A DNA stretch of 40,824 nt, from NCBI GenBank assembly GCA_002633005.1, contig NMRA01000477.1:292397-333220 (forward strand). The letters are read 5' to 3'. The notes under the pieces are model-generated. The model was not told the origin of the DNA. It did no database searches and worked only from the letters and a program-made list of their open reading frames with translations. The stretch is from Phoronis australis. Taxonomy: Eukaryota > Phoronida > Phoronidae. Shown piece after piece: positions 1-15,000 of the stretch (positions are counted from its first letter, which is position 1; every line of letters starts with the position of its first letter). Made by a program: the position numbers and the translations under genes.

Positions 1-3000
1 CGTGAAAAATACACCATTTGCTTAATTTGTCAAATTATTTTCATTTAATGAAAGCATCTTGAAGACAATAGCAACAGTCTCATTAAAACTCCATCACATA
101 CCTCCAATACTGCCCTCTGTAGGCGAAATTCCAGTTACGCACAGCTCGTAATCAAACGTCTCTGACACACTTGCCAAACCCTTCCCAATGACATTGACTG
201 TCAGATTCTTGGTACCAGTTGACCCCTCTCCAACAGTGCACTTCAGCTCGGTATCCGTTGCCGCAGTAACGTTGCACAAGGCATTGCCCAACCTCACCAC
301 GTTGCTTGCAATGTCGCTGCTGAAGCCAGTGCCAGTAATAGTCAAGACCTTGCCCATGCTGCAGCCTGCCGCAGCAGAACCTGAAGGATAAAACATGTAA
401 CATGTTGCTAGCATTCCGGCATTCTTTAAAATTTAATCCAAAGGTAAGTCCAGAAAGTGTTATATTGAATTTTGTTTGAGTAAATAGTCAAAAGTCGCAC
501 AGCAAAAACCTCCATACTCATAATTTGAGCACGAAAACCATGAAACGGGTCGTTCAGCAAAGTGGCGTCCAGAGCCCGTAACCAATCGTTGATGTGAAGC
601 AGGTCATGTTTGGAATGGTTGGCCAACCCTGTTAAAACTAAAGGTTGTTCCGAATCTCATGAAAACACTTATAAATCCTTCCTCCCAACACAAAAAAAAC
701 TTTTGACTTCGACCCTTCCCTATAATGAAATTGGTTTGAAATTGTTTTTAAGTCAAATTAGAAGTGATTTGAGTACTTCAAAAGACCTGACATTTCATTA
801 CTGCTTGAGATGAGGCTCTACAAGTTCACTTCTCACAGAGTGTGTTTCATGTGAGGACAAAACACAGAAATCACTTCCCATCTGAGTGAGGGACAAGGCG
901 AGATCAACTGCAGCAGATGGAATAAATCAAAAGTTCTGTTCTGCTGCGTTAATAGCCAATGCCTGCTTATTTCTGTTACAAAAGAAGAAACATTTTCCAT
1001 GCATAATATGACAACCTTGCATGTTCAAATTCACACCGGGGCTAACTTACCAAATCACTTTTCTGGACAATAATGTCACTTTAAAAGTCGCCCATACACT
1101 TTTAACTTGAGGAATAAAATAAATCAACCATTCATTGTAGAGAGTACGATTTTTATCAAACAGACTGCTGTAAATTATAATTAACTAAAGTTCAATCCTT
1201 TCTGGACAGTATAAGAAAGGTTACTTTAAGAACTTCTCTTGACAGTGATCTACTTAGATGACAAACTAATTATAAACTGACAGCATTCTTTACTTAAGTC
1301 TTACCGCAAGTACATGAGGGTGAAGAATCTACAATAATTATATTATCTCTGAATTTTTCTAAGTAAACAAACATTTCCACATACAGTGATTTTCAAAGTA
1401 ACTCAATCATGCTCAATTCTGACAGTTTCAAAGTGTGAAAGTGTCGCCTAGCATCATGGTAAATTCTCACCAAACACGAACAAAAGAATTCCCAAAAGTG
1501 CTTTTTTTTGATTTTCAAGGGCTTTTAACAATGTTGTGACTGCCTGTAATCTTTTCAAAACTTTGTCTGATAACTGGTACTAGTCTTGGACTTGTAAAAC
1601 CAGTTAATTTAGTCCTGCATATGTTGTACGCGAAAAAAAATTAAGCTTCACTTGTCATGCATGTTGTGTCCTAAATTGGTGAGATGCTAATATCCATATT
1701 CAATATGAAAAGAATCTGATGAAATTCTGGACAAATTTCAGCAAACTCTTAGCTCCTTTGTGTCTTATTGTTCGCAAGATATCTGAAAGAAGTTGCTTGG
1801 TGCAATTACGTCTAACTAATGTTTGAGAGCTGAGCTGTTTTAGCCTAATAAAGATTCAATCCCATTGCTAAATAATACTACCATAAAGTATGTCAAAGTT
1901 CATCAAAGTGTCACAAACCATACTTGTCCGGGTCACTGCCCAGTCGTCTTAATTAGATTCAGGTAATAAGTAGAAGGGAAGTTTTCTGAGCCTCTTGCCT
2001 TGAGCGCCGCGACACTAACTCAGCATCACTTACAAATCATCAAAGTCTGAGGAAAAAACTTACCTGCTGAGGCAGTCAATCCAGTCACCGTTGGAGTCTT
2101 GGAAACAGAGTAGGAGAACGAACAGTTACCACTGCACTTTGTTGGCAGACCATTTACAAGTGCTGAAACCTGGAAGGAGAACACGACAGTAATACTAAGA
2201 AAAGAAACACACGCTGCTTTAAACATCATTGTGTCGTCCTGTTTTACAATTCACACTAGTCACCCCTTATGACTTGGGTGAAGTCATTTGTTAATAATAT
2301 TAACTTTTAATTTTTGATGGCAAGAATGAAAAACACAACAAATGCCAAAAATAATCAGAAAAAGTTCCGTTAGAGCGATATATCCACCATGACATTGGGA
2401 GCTGACTGTGAATTACGACACAGAACTACGCTTTTCCGTCAATCGTCATGTCAAGGAATTCCAAATTATTTTCCCTGATAATTTTTGGTGTTTACTGTAC
2501 ACATAGAATGCATGAAAACAAGCAAAAATTGCTCATTAGCCACCATGACAACCAATCAACTTGTCTAGCATTGTTTCAAGTTGTAACAAATTGCTAGTTA
2601 CTTCCATGCCCAGCACTCGTCTCGACAGAACAAATTGAGACAAAGATCACAAGCGTAAGTAGTCTAAATCATACGTTAGCTTATTGATGAAGAATCAGTT
2701 TATAGCCCTTAATAACCAGTTTATAATGAAATGAATTAATTTTACAGAATAAAAAAGTTACTTAGTCGACGGAGGCTCATAACTCCTTCAAAAATGTTTT
2801 ACGCTCTACCAAAGACAGATACAGTGTGTTTGACATATCAGCAGTAGTTAGTAATATAAACTACAAACTTCCTATGTTACAGGTGAAGTCCAACAATTAC
2901 TTAGATCATTATTGTTGACAGTTACTACCCAAGTAACACTTGGATTGCTAGATTGTGAACATTTACTAAAATCAAATTAACATTTTTGCATGTTTTCACC

Positions 3001-6000
3001 AGAAATGCCACAAATTATATTCTGTTCTCTATAAGATATACGACTGCTTCATAAACTGCACGCTGCACTCTTTCACGGAGACAGCTAGCACCATACCTGC
3101 ATGGAGTCACGATGGACCGTCCTGAGGAAGTCTCCCATGATAGGGTCAACGAAAAGGTGACCATCAACCTCATCAACACTCACAGCGACTTGGTGACCAA
3201 GGAGGGAACTGGTATCATCAATCTACCATATAAAACTCAAATGTGTAAAAATCCTTCACTTTGAGACAGTTGCTAAAAATACCCGACTCTATATTTAAAG
3301 GCTTCGCGTGTTACACTACTGGAAACATGAAAAACTTCCAAAACATAATGTGGTTTAGGCACCAGCTACACCACACAAACTATGGCAAAGGCAAGGTCAA
3401 ATTTAATGACATCAGTAAAAAATTTATAAAGTTTTACAAGGAGGAGTTGCGAAATGTGCCTTGAGGAAAATTTTCAATACAAAGCAACAGTAAACTCAAG
3501 CTTTTCACTCCCATCATCTTTCCATTTCCAAAAATTTTCAAGAGAGGAATTTTTCCACAAATTTCCCCTCAATTCGGAATGCACCTCAGTTTACTTAGCA
3601 AATGATTGTTTGTTAGAACATAATCTGTATTCACTTACACCAATGGGCGGTCGGTTGCCACCAGGGGTCTCCCAGGTCACTTCCCATGAGCGGGAATGGC
3701 ATGTGTCTAGTGTTGTTTTCACTGCAACGCGGTCATTAAAAGCAGACTCGATCGTGTCTCCTAGCTCGGAAGCAAAATTCTTGAACAGTACTGGAAAATG
3801 AGTTTATGAAAATTATGAAGACTCGAATCCTTTGGAAATGAAGTATGTACAGTAGGCATGTGTTATACAACATGGTCAACTATCTGACACTTATTCTTAA
3901 CTGGCATTATTTACCATATTCCGAGATGATGGTCTTTATTTAAGTTTTGACAGGAAACTACTGTGCCATTTTATGACCTCTTTAATAAACTTGATGTACG
4001 TACCACAAAGAGGAAATCTAGATTACAAAATAATACAAATGAAAAACCTAATTTCATTAATTAGAACTTTATGTATCTCAGACCTGTAAGTATTGGTATT
4101 GAAATTATGTTTGCTTTCAACAATTTCACAATTTCAGCTGTACTAACTTTGCTGAAACTAATATGACTTCAGTGAGATTCATCAACGATGAACTTACAAA
4201 AATGTCTACATTAAGAATAAATTCCATTCCTGCATTTGTTACTTTCTAGACTACACTCGAATTAAGAGATATTTGACCGTTTGTAATGCTGCGTAGTTCT
4301 GTTTGCGTGTAACATCAATACTTTGCACACTTGAAAGCCCGCTGTCGCACTTCAATAAAAAGATGCTCTACAGGTGAGCCTACCTGTCTTTTTGGTTCCA
4401 TTAACATTGATGGTGAAGGAGCCTGTCACTGGTCCTGTGGCGTCAGTCTGACGTGTTGTGTCCACTGAACCGGATGGCCACCCTTTACTGTCAGTCTTGG
4501 CAGAGTTGGAGCTGAGACTACCAGATTTAACCTGCAAGAGGAAACATTGGTTCACTGAACTCAGGTGCATGGACAATGCGAGATTTATCACAGAGTTTCA
4601 GTGAGGTCCAGAGATAGTACGTCTACGGTGAGGTTATAGAGAGGGGGTTGGGGTGCTCAACCTTCCTCAATACAATCCGCCATCACTACTGTTGGAGAAA
4701 GTGCATGATACTCACATTAAGGCAATACCTACATACTCTGCTAGCTTGGTAATTGAGTTTGTGTATTCTGATGACAGACCCTTTAGAAAATTATTATATA
4801 ACCTATCTGTTTTAGTAGCAAGTTTTACTCTAAAATGAGGGGTCATGTTCGACTTGTATTTTGAATTAATGGAGAAAAATTCTGCACAATTAAACCTCAC
4901 ATTCGTGACTTTTTTCATTTTGGATGTTTTAACATCATGGTAAATAAATAGAGCAGTTGCATCAGAGTGCTTGGAGCCTTTATTATATTCATTACAGCTG
5001 AAGAGATACATTCAACGTTTACGATTTCCTGATGATGACAAGCGTGTAATGTACCAGGAATACGGTGCACGTAACTTGTCTTGAAAATTTCCAGCAGCGT
5101 GCGTAAAATGTTTGACTTCTAAAACGAAGAATGCCTTTGTGACATAATGTTGGCAAAAATTGAAGGCGAATAAGGACAGGACAGTGCAGAGGTTTAGAGC
5201 GAGGTACCTTACTTATGAGTCTCCTACTGAATTCTGCGTTTGCTGGCAGTCTGTGAGGGTACCACTAACCAACTCTTACTTCCCAGAGTGTAGCATTGAC
5301 ATGACTGCATGACAGGAAGTGATGGTGGTAGGAATGAATTAAGGACAGTCTCATGGAAAGCAGTAATGTGGTAAAAGTTCCTTACTTTAAAAACATGAAA
5401 AACTGTCTCTACTCAAAATGCTGAATCCATCAAAGGGTCACTTTGTAGACCCTTACTATTCATTTTTTGTTCATGACTTGAGTGAAGTATCATATGAACC
5501 ACCTGTTTCTCAAGGTTTATGTAGCTGTTCAATTGAGAACTTACTTAAAATCCTCCAACTTGGGACAACGTTTGCTAAGCCATCAATTACTATTACAGTA
5601 GACTTAATTTGTAAACTGAAGGTGCAAATGCTCAAAATTTTGCAAAATTGAGTTTGTTGACACATGTACCCTACAAACCACATTAGCACCAAAAAACTAA
5701 AATTTTATCCAAGATAATTTATCAAGGAAATTTAAGCAAAAACAGAACTCCACTTGCCTGACGACATTAAGACCAAAACTGAAGAATTTTTTACTGCAAT
5801 TCAAATATGAAAGCCGCTCGCAGTGTATAACTTATAGTAACGATGAAAGACAACAACACACTAACTGATATTTACCTGGCCAAATCTGACCGACAACAGG
5901 CCAAAGTTGTGTTCACAAAATAATGGGTCCATCTCGATTTCAAAGGTCGCAGGGCTACTGGAAGTCTTAGTGACTGAAATGCTGTTCATTAGGGCTCTTG

Positions 6001-9000
6001 GTGGAATGCGGATCTTGGACGTCTCTGCAAGAAATGGGAATGGTGATAAATGTATCATAATTAACTTAAGCAGCCAAATATTTTTGACATTCTGGATGTT
6101 TCCAGCAGCAATTCTCAGTGTAGTACCACTAGAGGGCACTGATCAGGTCGAATGATTCCACCATGGAATGGCACTCAGCCAACATGGTCAAGACAATGCG
6201 AGGTAGCACCTAATAAACCTGGTTATTGCCCCCAACCCAAGTATAGCCCAAAGCAATGGATCTTTTCAAACCACTTGTTTTGCTTCCTATAAATTGGGCC
6301 AATTATTTTGACTTCAAATGCAGTAACAATCAAATGGCCCTAACTTAGAGGATTGTTTCACAAAAGAAGCATGAGGTAGCAGATGGATTATGGGGTGAGA
6401 AAATGGGTGAGCGGCTTCGAGTTTTACCCAACCAGTCAGACCTTGACGGAGATACTTCAAGGATTGTATAGGTCAGAATCAGGTCAGAGAAAATGTCACC
6501 TTTGGTAATCAAAGAACAAGTGAAAAGAGTGAAAAGCAAACAACGCGAAGAACTTCTACCATGTCAATGGAACTTAAAACGGAAACCACCAACTGATCTT
6601 TGAAAACATCACCACTGTCCATCGAATAACAAGTTACATCATGGTGGTAAAACAATGTTCTTCTATTTTTGTAGCTGAAATTACCTTGTGTTAATGGAAC
6701 TTTAGTTGAAACCATAACTTGGTCAACGTAAAAATCTCCCTTGGCCATAGCAGAACGAGATACACGGACGGCACGCAACGTATAGCTTGAACTGCTGTGC
6801 ACCTTGTCGCGAATGTTCAAGCAGGTGTACTGCCAGCTGAAAACAAAAAGAAGATAACTTTGATTATCATTTGGCTTTCCCCAACCATACCATAGTCTCA
6901 GTATCCTTTGAGATTTCAGGAAGGAATTTTGATTACCAGGAATTATCTACGCTAGAGTAAAGTAGGCGTATAAATAGATTTTTTGCAAGTGCCCATTGTA
7001 AAGCATTTAGGTACACTTTAAGAATTAGTAAAGATCACAATAAGCCCTTAGCATGAACAAAAACGTTAAGTTGGCAATAAAATGTTGAAAGCGCTTCATG
7101 TCAGTTAAAAATATCTTCTGCTTCTAGAGAACAGAAATCCTATAATTATATTCGCTTGCCTACCGTTTGTTGTAAATATGGTCGATTTAATTTCACAATC
7201 AGCGACTGGAGTGAACAAATATACCATTAAGTTGCCAATGCAATGTTGACAGTTCTTAATCAAAAATATTTTCAGCTCACATTCAACTAAATTTACTAGA
7301 CACTAAACGTTAACTTCACCAAAGGCACGTGACAAGTGATACGTACTCTCCAGTTCCCACGGGCAATTCAACAGCGCTGTGTCTTCCGTTGAAATATAAT
7401 TCCACAATTTCACCAGCACGAGCTTTGAAACCAAAGCAAAGCTGTAAAAAAAAAACAGCAAAGCAGTGTCATTACAAAAAAAACAGTGCAAATTAGCCTG
7501 CAATGGATAAAGATGGTAACACCGAATCATTCGTTCGGACAAACTATTATGTACAAACCACACCATCACGTGACTGTACGAACATGAAAGCATGCATACG
7601 GACAGCAAGAAAAATCATCGGCACAAAAATTAAACACAAGATCATCGAATCATACATACAAGCCATTAAAAGAAACTGCAGATTATTTCTTGATTTGCTT
7701 TTGGGAGGGAACTCAGACTTTCAGCCACTTAGATAATCAGTGACTACCTGAGGCTACTTGTACCTGTTACAAGACACGAAATACACCAAAATAATGAAAA
7801 CAAAAATCGTAGCCATGTTTTCTACCAGTTCAGCCTTCGCAAAACGGCATTGTTGAAACAATGTATGACTAATCATAATCCCCAGAAACATACACCATGA
7901 TACTTACAGAGTATCCTTTATCATTACGTATCCCAACTCCGTGGATGAGGTACCACGGATTTTTCCACGACTTGGATCCACAGAACGGAACTTCTTTGTC
8001 AGTAACTGATCCACCAGAGATTCTGGGCCTAGAGCCCTCAAAGTCTTCCCAGTAAGGCGTGGTGCTCCATGAGTAGGTGGTCAGGTCTTTGCTGCAACGG
8101 GGTTTGAACAAACCACCCAAAACCTCTTTAACCTAGTAATGGGGACATATTACAGATGAAAGGTTTAAGTGTCTGAAAAGTCACAACAAAACCAAGCCAC
8201 TTGCTCCACCAAAATGGGTTTTGAAATTCCCCTCACCACGGGAACACTTTATTTCCATTGAGATCAAGAACATCTGCAGCATGTACGAATCAGTCAAAAA
8301 CACTTCGAAACCACACAACTGGCCAGTTGTTCCAAAATTTGACAGTTTTTAGTTAGCTGCAGGTCATCTCTAAATTCCAACTAAAAATTGAAACCGCTTT
8401 TATGAAAATAATAAAGCGTACTTTGGCATGTTCAATAAGCTTGTTTCTTTACTTCAAGTTGAGCACTGAGTTGAAAGGAAATGCTGGTTGATGTCCAATA
8501 TTCCATTACGAACTGTTTAATGTTGATCAAAGTGGAGCATCAGTTTTAAACAAGATGAGAAGCATTGAATTGTGGACACTAATTCAAAACATTCCACATC
8601 CAACATAACATGGTGACTGCACGCTGGCTTGACACAATTTAAAACTTGGTTGATGAAGAAGAAACTCGCAAATTCCTTTTCATTCAAGCTCATTTTGTGG
8701 CATTGAACAATCATGCCCATCATCTGAAAAACCCACTGCAATAACCAGTTTTTAGTAATTTCACCACATGACCACTAATTGTTCATAAAGAAACACTGTG
8801 ACATCCCACTGTCATAAACCTTATCAACCTCATAAGTACACTGCAGGTGGCGCTGAACAATATTTCATCTTAAAGTAGCAGATTACTTCACCATATTGCC
8901 ACATCAGCCTGGCAATTCACTCACCGTGTCTGCACTAGCCGTGCTGGAGAAGGGTTCACTATAGGCGTTGCCGTCCATCTGAAGGATAAGTTGGTTGTCG

Positions 9001-12000
9001 GGCATTATACCTTCAGTATCCACAGTAACCGACACGGTCATGGTTGCCGACGGATTTTCTTCAGCCACATCTATCTCATGCGTCATTTTCGGGACATTAC
9101 CTGTCAATAACGATGAAGATACACGATAACTTCATTGAAGGTATTGTTTGTTGAACCAGTGTTGAAAAAATAAAAATTTATTTTAGACGTTTTGGCACGC
9201 TATACCAGATGTGTGCAGGCCACTCATATGGACCCCTTGCACTGATCACCTGGGCTTTATTAATGCATAGTTAAAACCGAGCTCTAAATATCTCATCTGG
9301 CCCCAATGCCTCCCTCTAGTGTTGAAAAACTTGACTACACTTACTCGCTATTTCATTTTTAAGCTGGGTTTGAAAAAGTTGGTAATAACAGTATTCCATG
9401 CAAATACACACAAATTTTAAAGCAGAATGGAATGGAATTGCATTTTTAAGGGAATTTAATGGACAAAATACTACTAAAAAAAATCAGTTTAGAACCTTTT
9501 GCACCGAGAACTCTGATTTATGAAGAAAACAATATCCTTAACAAGGCACAACATTAGCAAGTGATCAGTGTCAATTAAGATAACACTGACCAACAACTAT
9601 TAAGCCTCACGTAAATTGAGCATACAAAGTTACAGAATCTTTCATGGTGCTAAGTTTTGAAACTTTATTTGTTTTCAATAGTACCGTCTGTATCGTAATA
9701 AAACCGATTATAAACACTGATGTCTACACACTTGCTCAAATTCGTTATACAGCGTCGAATTTCCACTTTTGTCTACATAAAGGGCAACTGCCAAATTATG
9801 CCGCACAGAAATAGAAACAACTAACAAAAAAGTGAAGTCGCACTAAGCTTAACATAATCAGCACATACCCGCTTGTGCTGCAAATGTGACGGTGTAGACA
9901 CCGGCACCATTATTCTCTTGCCGGGTGACGGATGTCACAGTCAGCCCCAGGGGCAGGGCTGCCAGTTCACCACGCACGATGCTGTCTCTTTCATCAAATT
10001 TCATCAGGTCTGCAACGAAGACAAAGAATACATATCACACAGTGCCCAATTACACAACATAACACCATTCAGCCAAAGGAGTTTGTTGACTGTTACAACA
10101 CAAGATTCACCACCATTTACCTAATAATTTAATCCAGTTTGAAGTTAGCCATTGCAGCCTGAACTACTTCCAGAGCTGCCTGCGACTTTAAGTAATGACT
10201 TGACAACCATGAGAAATTAAATTTTCTAGAAACGCCTGCGCGTTTAAGGTTGTTCCTTTTTATCATCAACTCTTACTGTTTCGATAAACAAAATTAGGCC
10301 GAGTACAACTATATTCCGATTTTGCTGAATTTAGAGATGGATCTACAATATATGGACAGAGAGAGAGACCACTCACACAGTGTAATTACATGAGCAGCAC
10401 AAAAACACACTTTGTGACAGAAGTCATCTATCGTGAGGGTTTTAACTCCCTCAACCCCCTTGATATGCCACAGTTGTTCTGTTCAATACATTATGATGAA
10501 CTGTCATTTTGTAGTATGATGTCACTACAGGGACATTTGCAGCAGAGACTGATGAAGGTTACAATGGAAACTATTATTTTCTGTAGTTTGCGTTCTTGAT
10601 CAGATTAAAATGTCTCAGTCAGTTAAATTCTTGCTATCCATTACTGAGCAAAACGCCACCTAGAGACCACTCAGCACAACTGGTAGCATTCATATTGTGA
10701 CCTCACACCACTATTGTGGTGCTGTTGATACTGAGGTGGTAAGGATCTATGAAGGAATGTCTGGGACTGTCTTTCGTTAATAACCTGGTCACTGTGCAGT
10801 GGACCAATTTCATTAGCCAGAAACTTTCACTCGTATTTGTCAGTCTTGTTTTGATATTCTTGCGCAGACAAAAAAGCGTAGTAGTTATCTTCTCTATCTA
10901 ATTACTGAAAGCTGAACAAATGAAACAGAGTAAGGAACCAACACTTACAAATGTACCAATGTATTGTTTCATTGTTATGGTGACTCCAAGTGAGACAACT
11001 ATTTTGTTTGTGATGCAATTATACACGTGTGTATGAACAGTTTCAGAGGGGGATACTTTACACTGTCTCTCAAGTATTTTGTTTGTTGTGGAAATATTTC
11101 AGATTGATGTAATAGTATATTAATCTGTAGAATCAGATGTACTTCTACATGTGTGTGTGTGTGCACTCGCAAGTGTGCATGTGCACGCACGTGAGTGTGC
11201 ATGTGCACACACGTGAGTGTACGTGTATATGTATTACATTCATATAATTATATATAAATATATCAATTTGTGTCATTTCGTGAAACTAAGTGTACCAAAT
11301 GAATATTAATGTTCTCTCCACGATACTTGAAAGACAATATAAAAGGAATACACTTAATCCCTATGTCACACATGGTTCTTGGTGGGTGGTCTGTTCCCAA
11401 AGTTGTTTGTAATTCACTAAAAGCGTGGGTCACGCTTTGCCCGATTAGCAGACTTCGAAAGGAATTTTCGTTCAAACTTCTAAGACCTGTCGAGGGGTAT
11501 AGAGCACAATTTTGTTTCAAGAAATTGGATGGGGAAACTTGTTTTTAATATCCGTTAACAGGTCAAAAACGGATTTGGTATCCTTCTAATATACAGAGGA
11601 GAAAAGACTCGGGCTTTGTTTCAGAGGTATGGCACTTACTTGTACACAGGCCAACTATGCAGAGCCTGAACTTTGTATTGAAAACATCAGTAGTGGTCAC
11701 CGTGACTTTCTGAACAGTAGACTTTCCAGAGTGTGATGGGATGCTGTTGAAGACCACCGTCTGCAAGAGATACAAAAATGAGCTCAAAAAGCCTTTCTTG
11801 TCGACAAATAACCGTTATGTAGGACCTTACAGCCAAATGCCTAAAAAACATAGCTTTCAATCCAGTTACATATTTTCAGATAGAAGAAAGCCTTTAGAAT
11901 TTAACTTTTTACTTATCTGCCATTAATTGGGTCACGTAACCATGTCTTTTTAGAAAATTTTAGCAAAAAAGAACTAAGAAATGTACATAGAAAGCAAACA

Positions 12001-15000
12001 AAAGTACCAATAAGATTATAAAAATTCATTTGATATTTATCTTCAAGAACAAGGGAGATACAGCAGCGGATGCAGGAGAGAGGGACGGAATGACAGCATA
12101 CCCCATAAAAAAATTATGTACATGTGCGCATAAACATGGTCACTGTCCCCTATGAGATTGAATAGACTGAACCCAATATATATGTGAACGCATAAACACG
12201 GTCAGTGTCCCTTAAGAAACTAAATAGAGACTGAAGATGTGCAACACAAACAGACCTGTTTTTCAAGGCGACGTGTGGATGATACTTTGATTGTTTGTTT
12301 CTCCATGCGAGCATCACCCGTTTGGTCAACGGTGAACTGTGGTGTGTTGTACGCTTTGAAGGCAACAGCCAGGCCACCACTTTGACCCCAGTTCAAGTGA
12401 AGCGCTTGAATATAGTAACTACAGAAAAATGCAATACATTCTTGAAGTCATACACAGAAACAACAGAATGATGTAGCAGCAAAGTGAATCCTTTTGAAAT
12501 TAAAAACCACCAATTAAGGCTCTAAGTAGAATGCAATTACACAACTGATGACCCTGATACACTTTCAGGATAATGGATGGCACTACTAACAATGACTTTC
12601 CAATGATGGACAATGTGCGTGAATAGTCAAAACTCTGTATGTACGCAATTTAAACGGGGAGCAAGACGCAAAATTGTATGCAGTGTACTATTCCTTTTAC
12701 AACAAGGTCAACCGTACGAGGACATCTACTCCAGGAACGTTGGGTGGAAGTGTTCGACCCACAAACCAAAAGCTTTCTTGACCTTTGCACAATAATCACA
12801 TCCCAAAATACCACAACACCCTCTCTCATTCTGTGGTATTTACCCACAATGCTGTGCACCCACATGGCAACCATCCCACTATATCACTCTGCTGCTGTGG
12901 TTACCACTACTTCACACAATTAGGTGATTTTAATGCCAATAACGTTTCATGGCTGACAAGATAGGCAGGGCTCTATGAATATATGGTTCCTTCCTTAAAC
13001 TTGCCCATTCAGATTAGAAGCATTTTAACAGCAGCCTCGTGTTTTTTAAAGAAGAATTAATTAAACTGAGGACATGACTACAACTTCAAGGATGTTTCTA
13101 GCTTTTTCCTGTTGCAGGAATCCCTGTCTGAGACCTTATGAGGTAGTCATTTAACAGGTTGACCGGTCACTTAAGATGTGAACCTGATATAAATTTACTT
13201 ACCGTTTACCCTTCTCCAGAGTGAACTGCTGGGACGTCTGTGAGGCCTCTTCGGTGTATTTATGGTATGTATACTTTGTTGCGAATGCAACTCGTGTCTG
13301 AAATATGACCATTAGTACTACACTCTACAAATTTTAAGAATAATGAATTCAGATTACCATTCTCATACGGGTTAATGCACACGTTCAGCTAAATGTCCAC
13401 CACAGTATTTCCAAAACACCCGTGCTCTACTTCACAGCCACCCTATAAATACACAGCCCAGGTTTTTGAAAAATTGTGTTTTCAACCCACACATTCAATA
13501 GCAACTCCCATACTTTAATATTTACCAATTTGATATCCTTGAACATTGACCTAGGCAAGAACGGTAACTTGGAAGCAACCCCTGGTCATGTCCTCCAAAA
13601 CCTTTTGCAAGACACGACTATTCAAAGTCGCAGTCAAGATGAGAGAAGCTGCCTTGCATTTCACCCTATTATGCTAGACCTTCAGAATTATTAGGGTTAG
13701 TCGACTGTAAAATTGTGAATCCGAAAATGATGCATGTACACACTGTCTGTGGCTGGAGTTGTGAATGGAAATGGAATCCCACCCATGTAAGGAATGTTAT
13801 AAAACCAACTTTATAAGAGTGAAAAGCTTAATTCTGTTTGTTTCTTTAGCCAACAAAAGGCAGCTTTAAACCCGAGAATACTGTTGAATATTATAGGTTA
13901 TTACCTATAGAGAAATAAACAGAGGTTGTAGGTTGTAGTTATCACATCAATGAAAGACATGTCAAATTCAATGTCCGACTTTAGACTTCACAAAGATTTT
14001 TAGTTTCCAAGCACAATCCCTTTGCAGTCATCTGGTGTAAAAGACCATTGAAAAGGGATGGCAATACCTGACATTCTAAACAATCATCTCCTGTAAGGTC
14101 AATAATTTTAACCTCACCAATAAATTTAGGCTCATCACTCTACATACTTTGAATTAAGTGAAATGTGTTAAATAACTTAAAAAAATGATAAAAGTTCTGT
14201 CTAATGTCAAATTTTCTCCAAAAAGGACCCACCTTGTCCTCAGCTGGACCAGTAGGGCTGAAGTAGAGTGATACAAAATCGTCAGCTTTGGCAAGAAATG
14301 TGTAGTTTCCACTGAATGGTGCCACAAAATACGCCTCTGTCATGCCACCAGCTTTTTCACCAAACTTGATTGTGCAGAACTGATTGGCGGCGTTATCACA
14401 ATGCGACAGACCATCTGACCAATCATTATCCAATGCCGAGCTGAGAGGATGAAGTGTCTCATTAGCGAGATTCTCCATATTGACGTAATTATGTGGTTGT
14501 CCTAACTTGTACACATTACTGCCGCGATTCCCTGAAAACAAAAGCATGAAGTCATTATTCAAGAGTAGTATGAATTTTTGTCGCAGAGAATTATGAACTT
14601 TAAAAGTCGCCAAACATCAATTAGCAACCCCATCTATTGACCAGTCCTTGAACCAGCCCTGCCCACAATGAACTGTCCTGATTTCATTCCTCCGGAGCAA
14701 AACCAGACACTAGGCCCAAACACTAAAATAATACAGTAATTCAACAGGCCAAGAGCACAAGTTGTTGTTCTTGATATAATTGTAACCACGCGTATTGAGG
14801 CTTCAAGATCCAGTGTGAACAATGAATTCAGGACACGATAGAATGATGACATTTCTCTGTCAGGACGTGAAAAGGGAGCTTTTATTTTTTTTACCTGGGA
14901 CTGCTACACTACATTAAAGATATGTCGAGAAAATAACAAGGAGTCATTGCTGTCATGAAGGGGAAATGTAAGTTTACGAATTTAGGGTGTTTAGGTCTGG

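Noticed and set aside
94-414. Plus-strand and second minus-strand open frames over exon 25
   Set aside because: Shadows of the TIG-coding exon in other frames; only one frame shows the TIG signature and fits the splice phases.
3097-3207. Alternative acceptor for exon 23 at ATACCAG|TTCCC
   Set aside because: It would break phase 0 with exon 22; the upstream ATATGGTAG acceptor keeps the frame.
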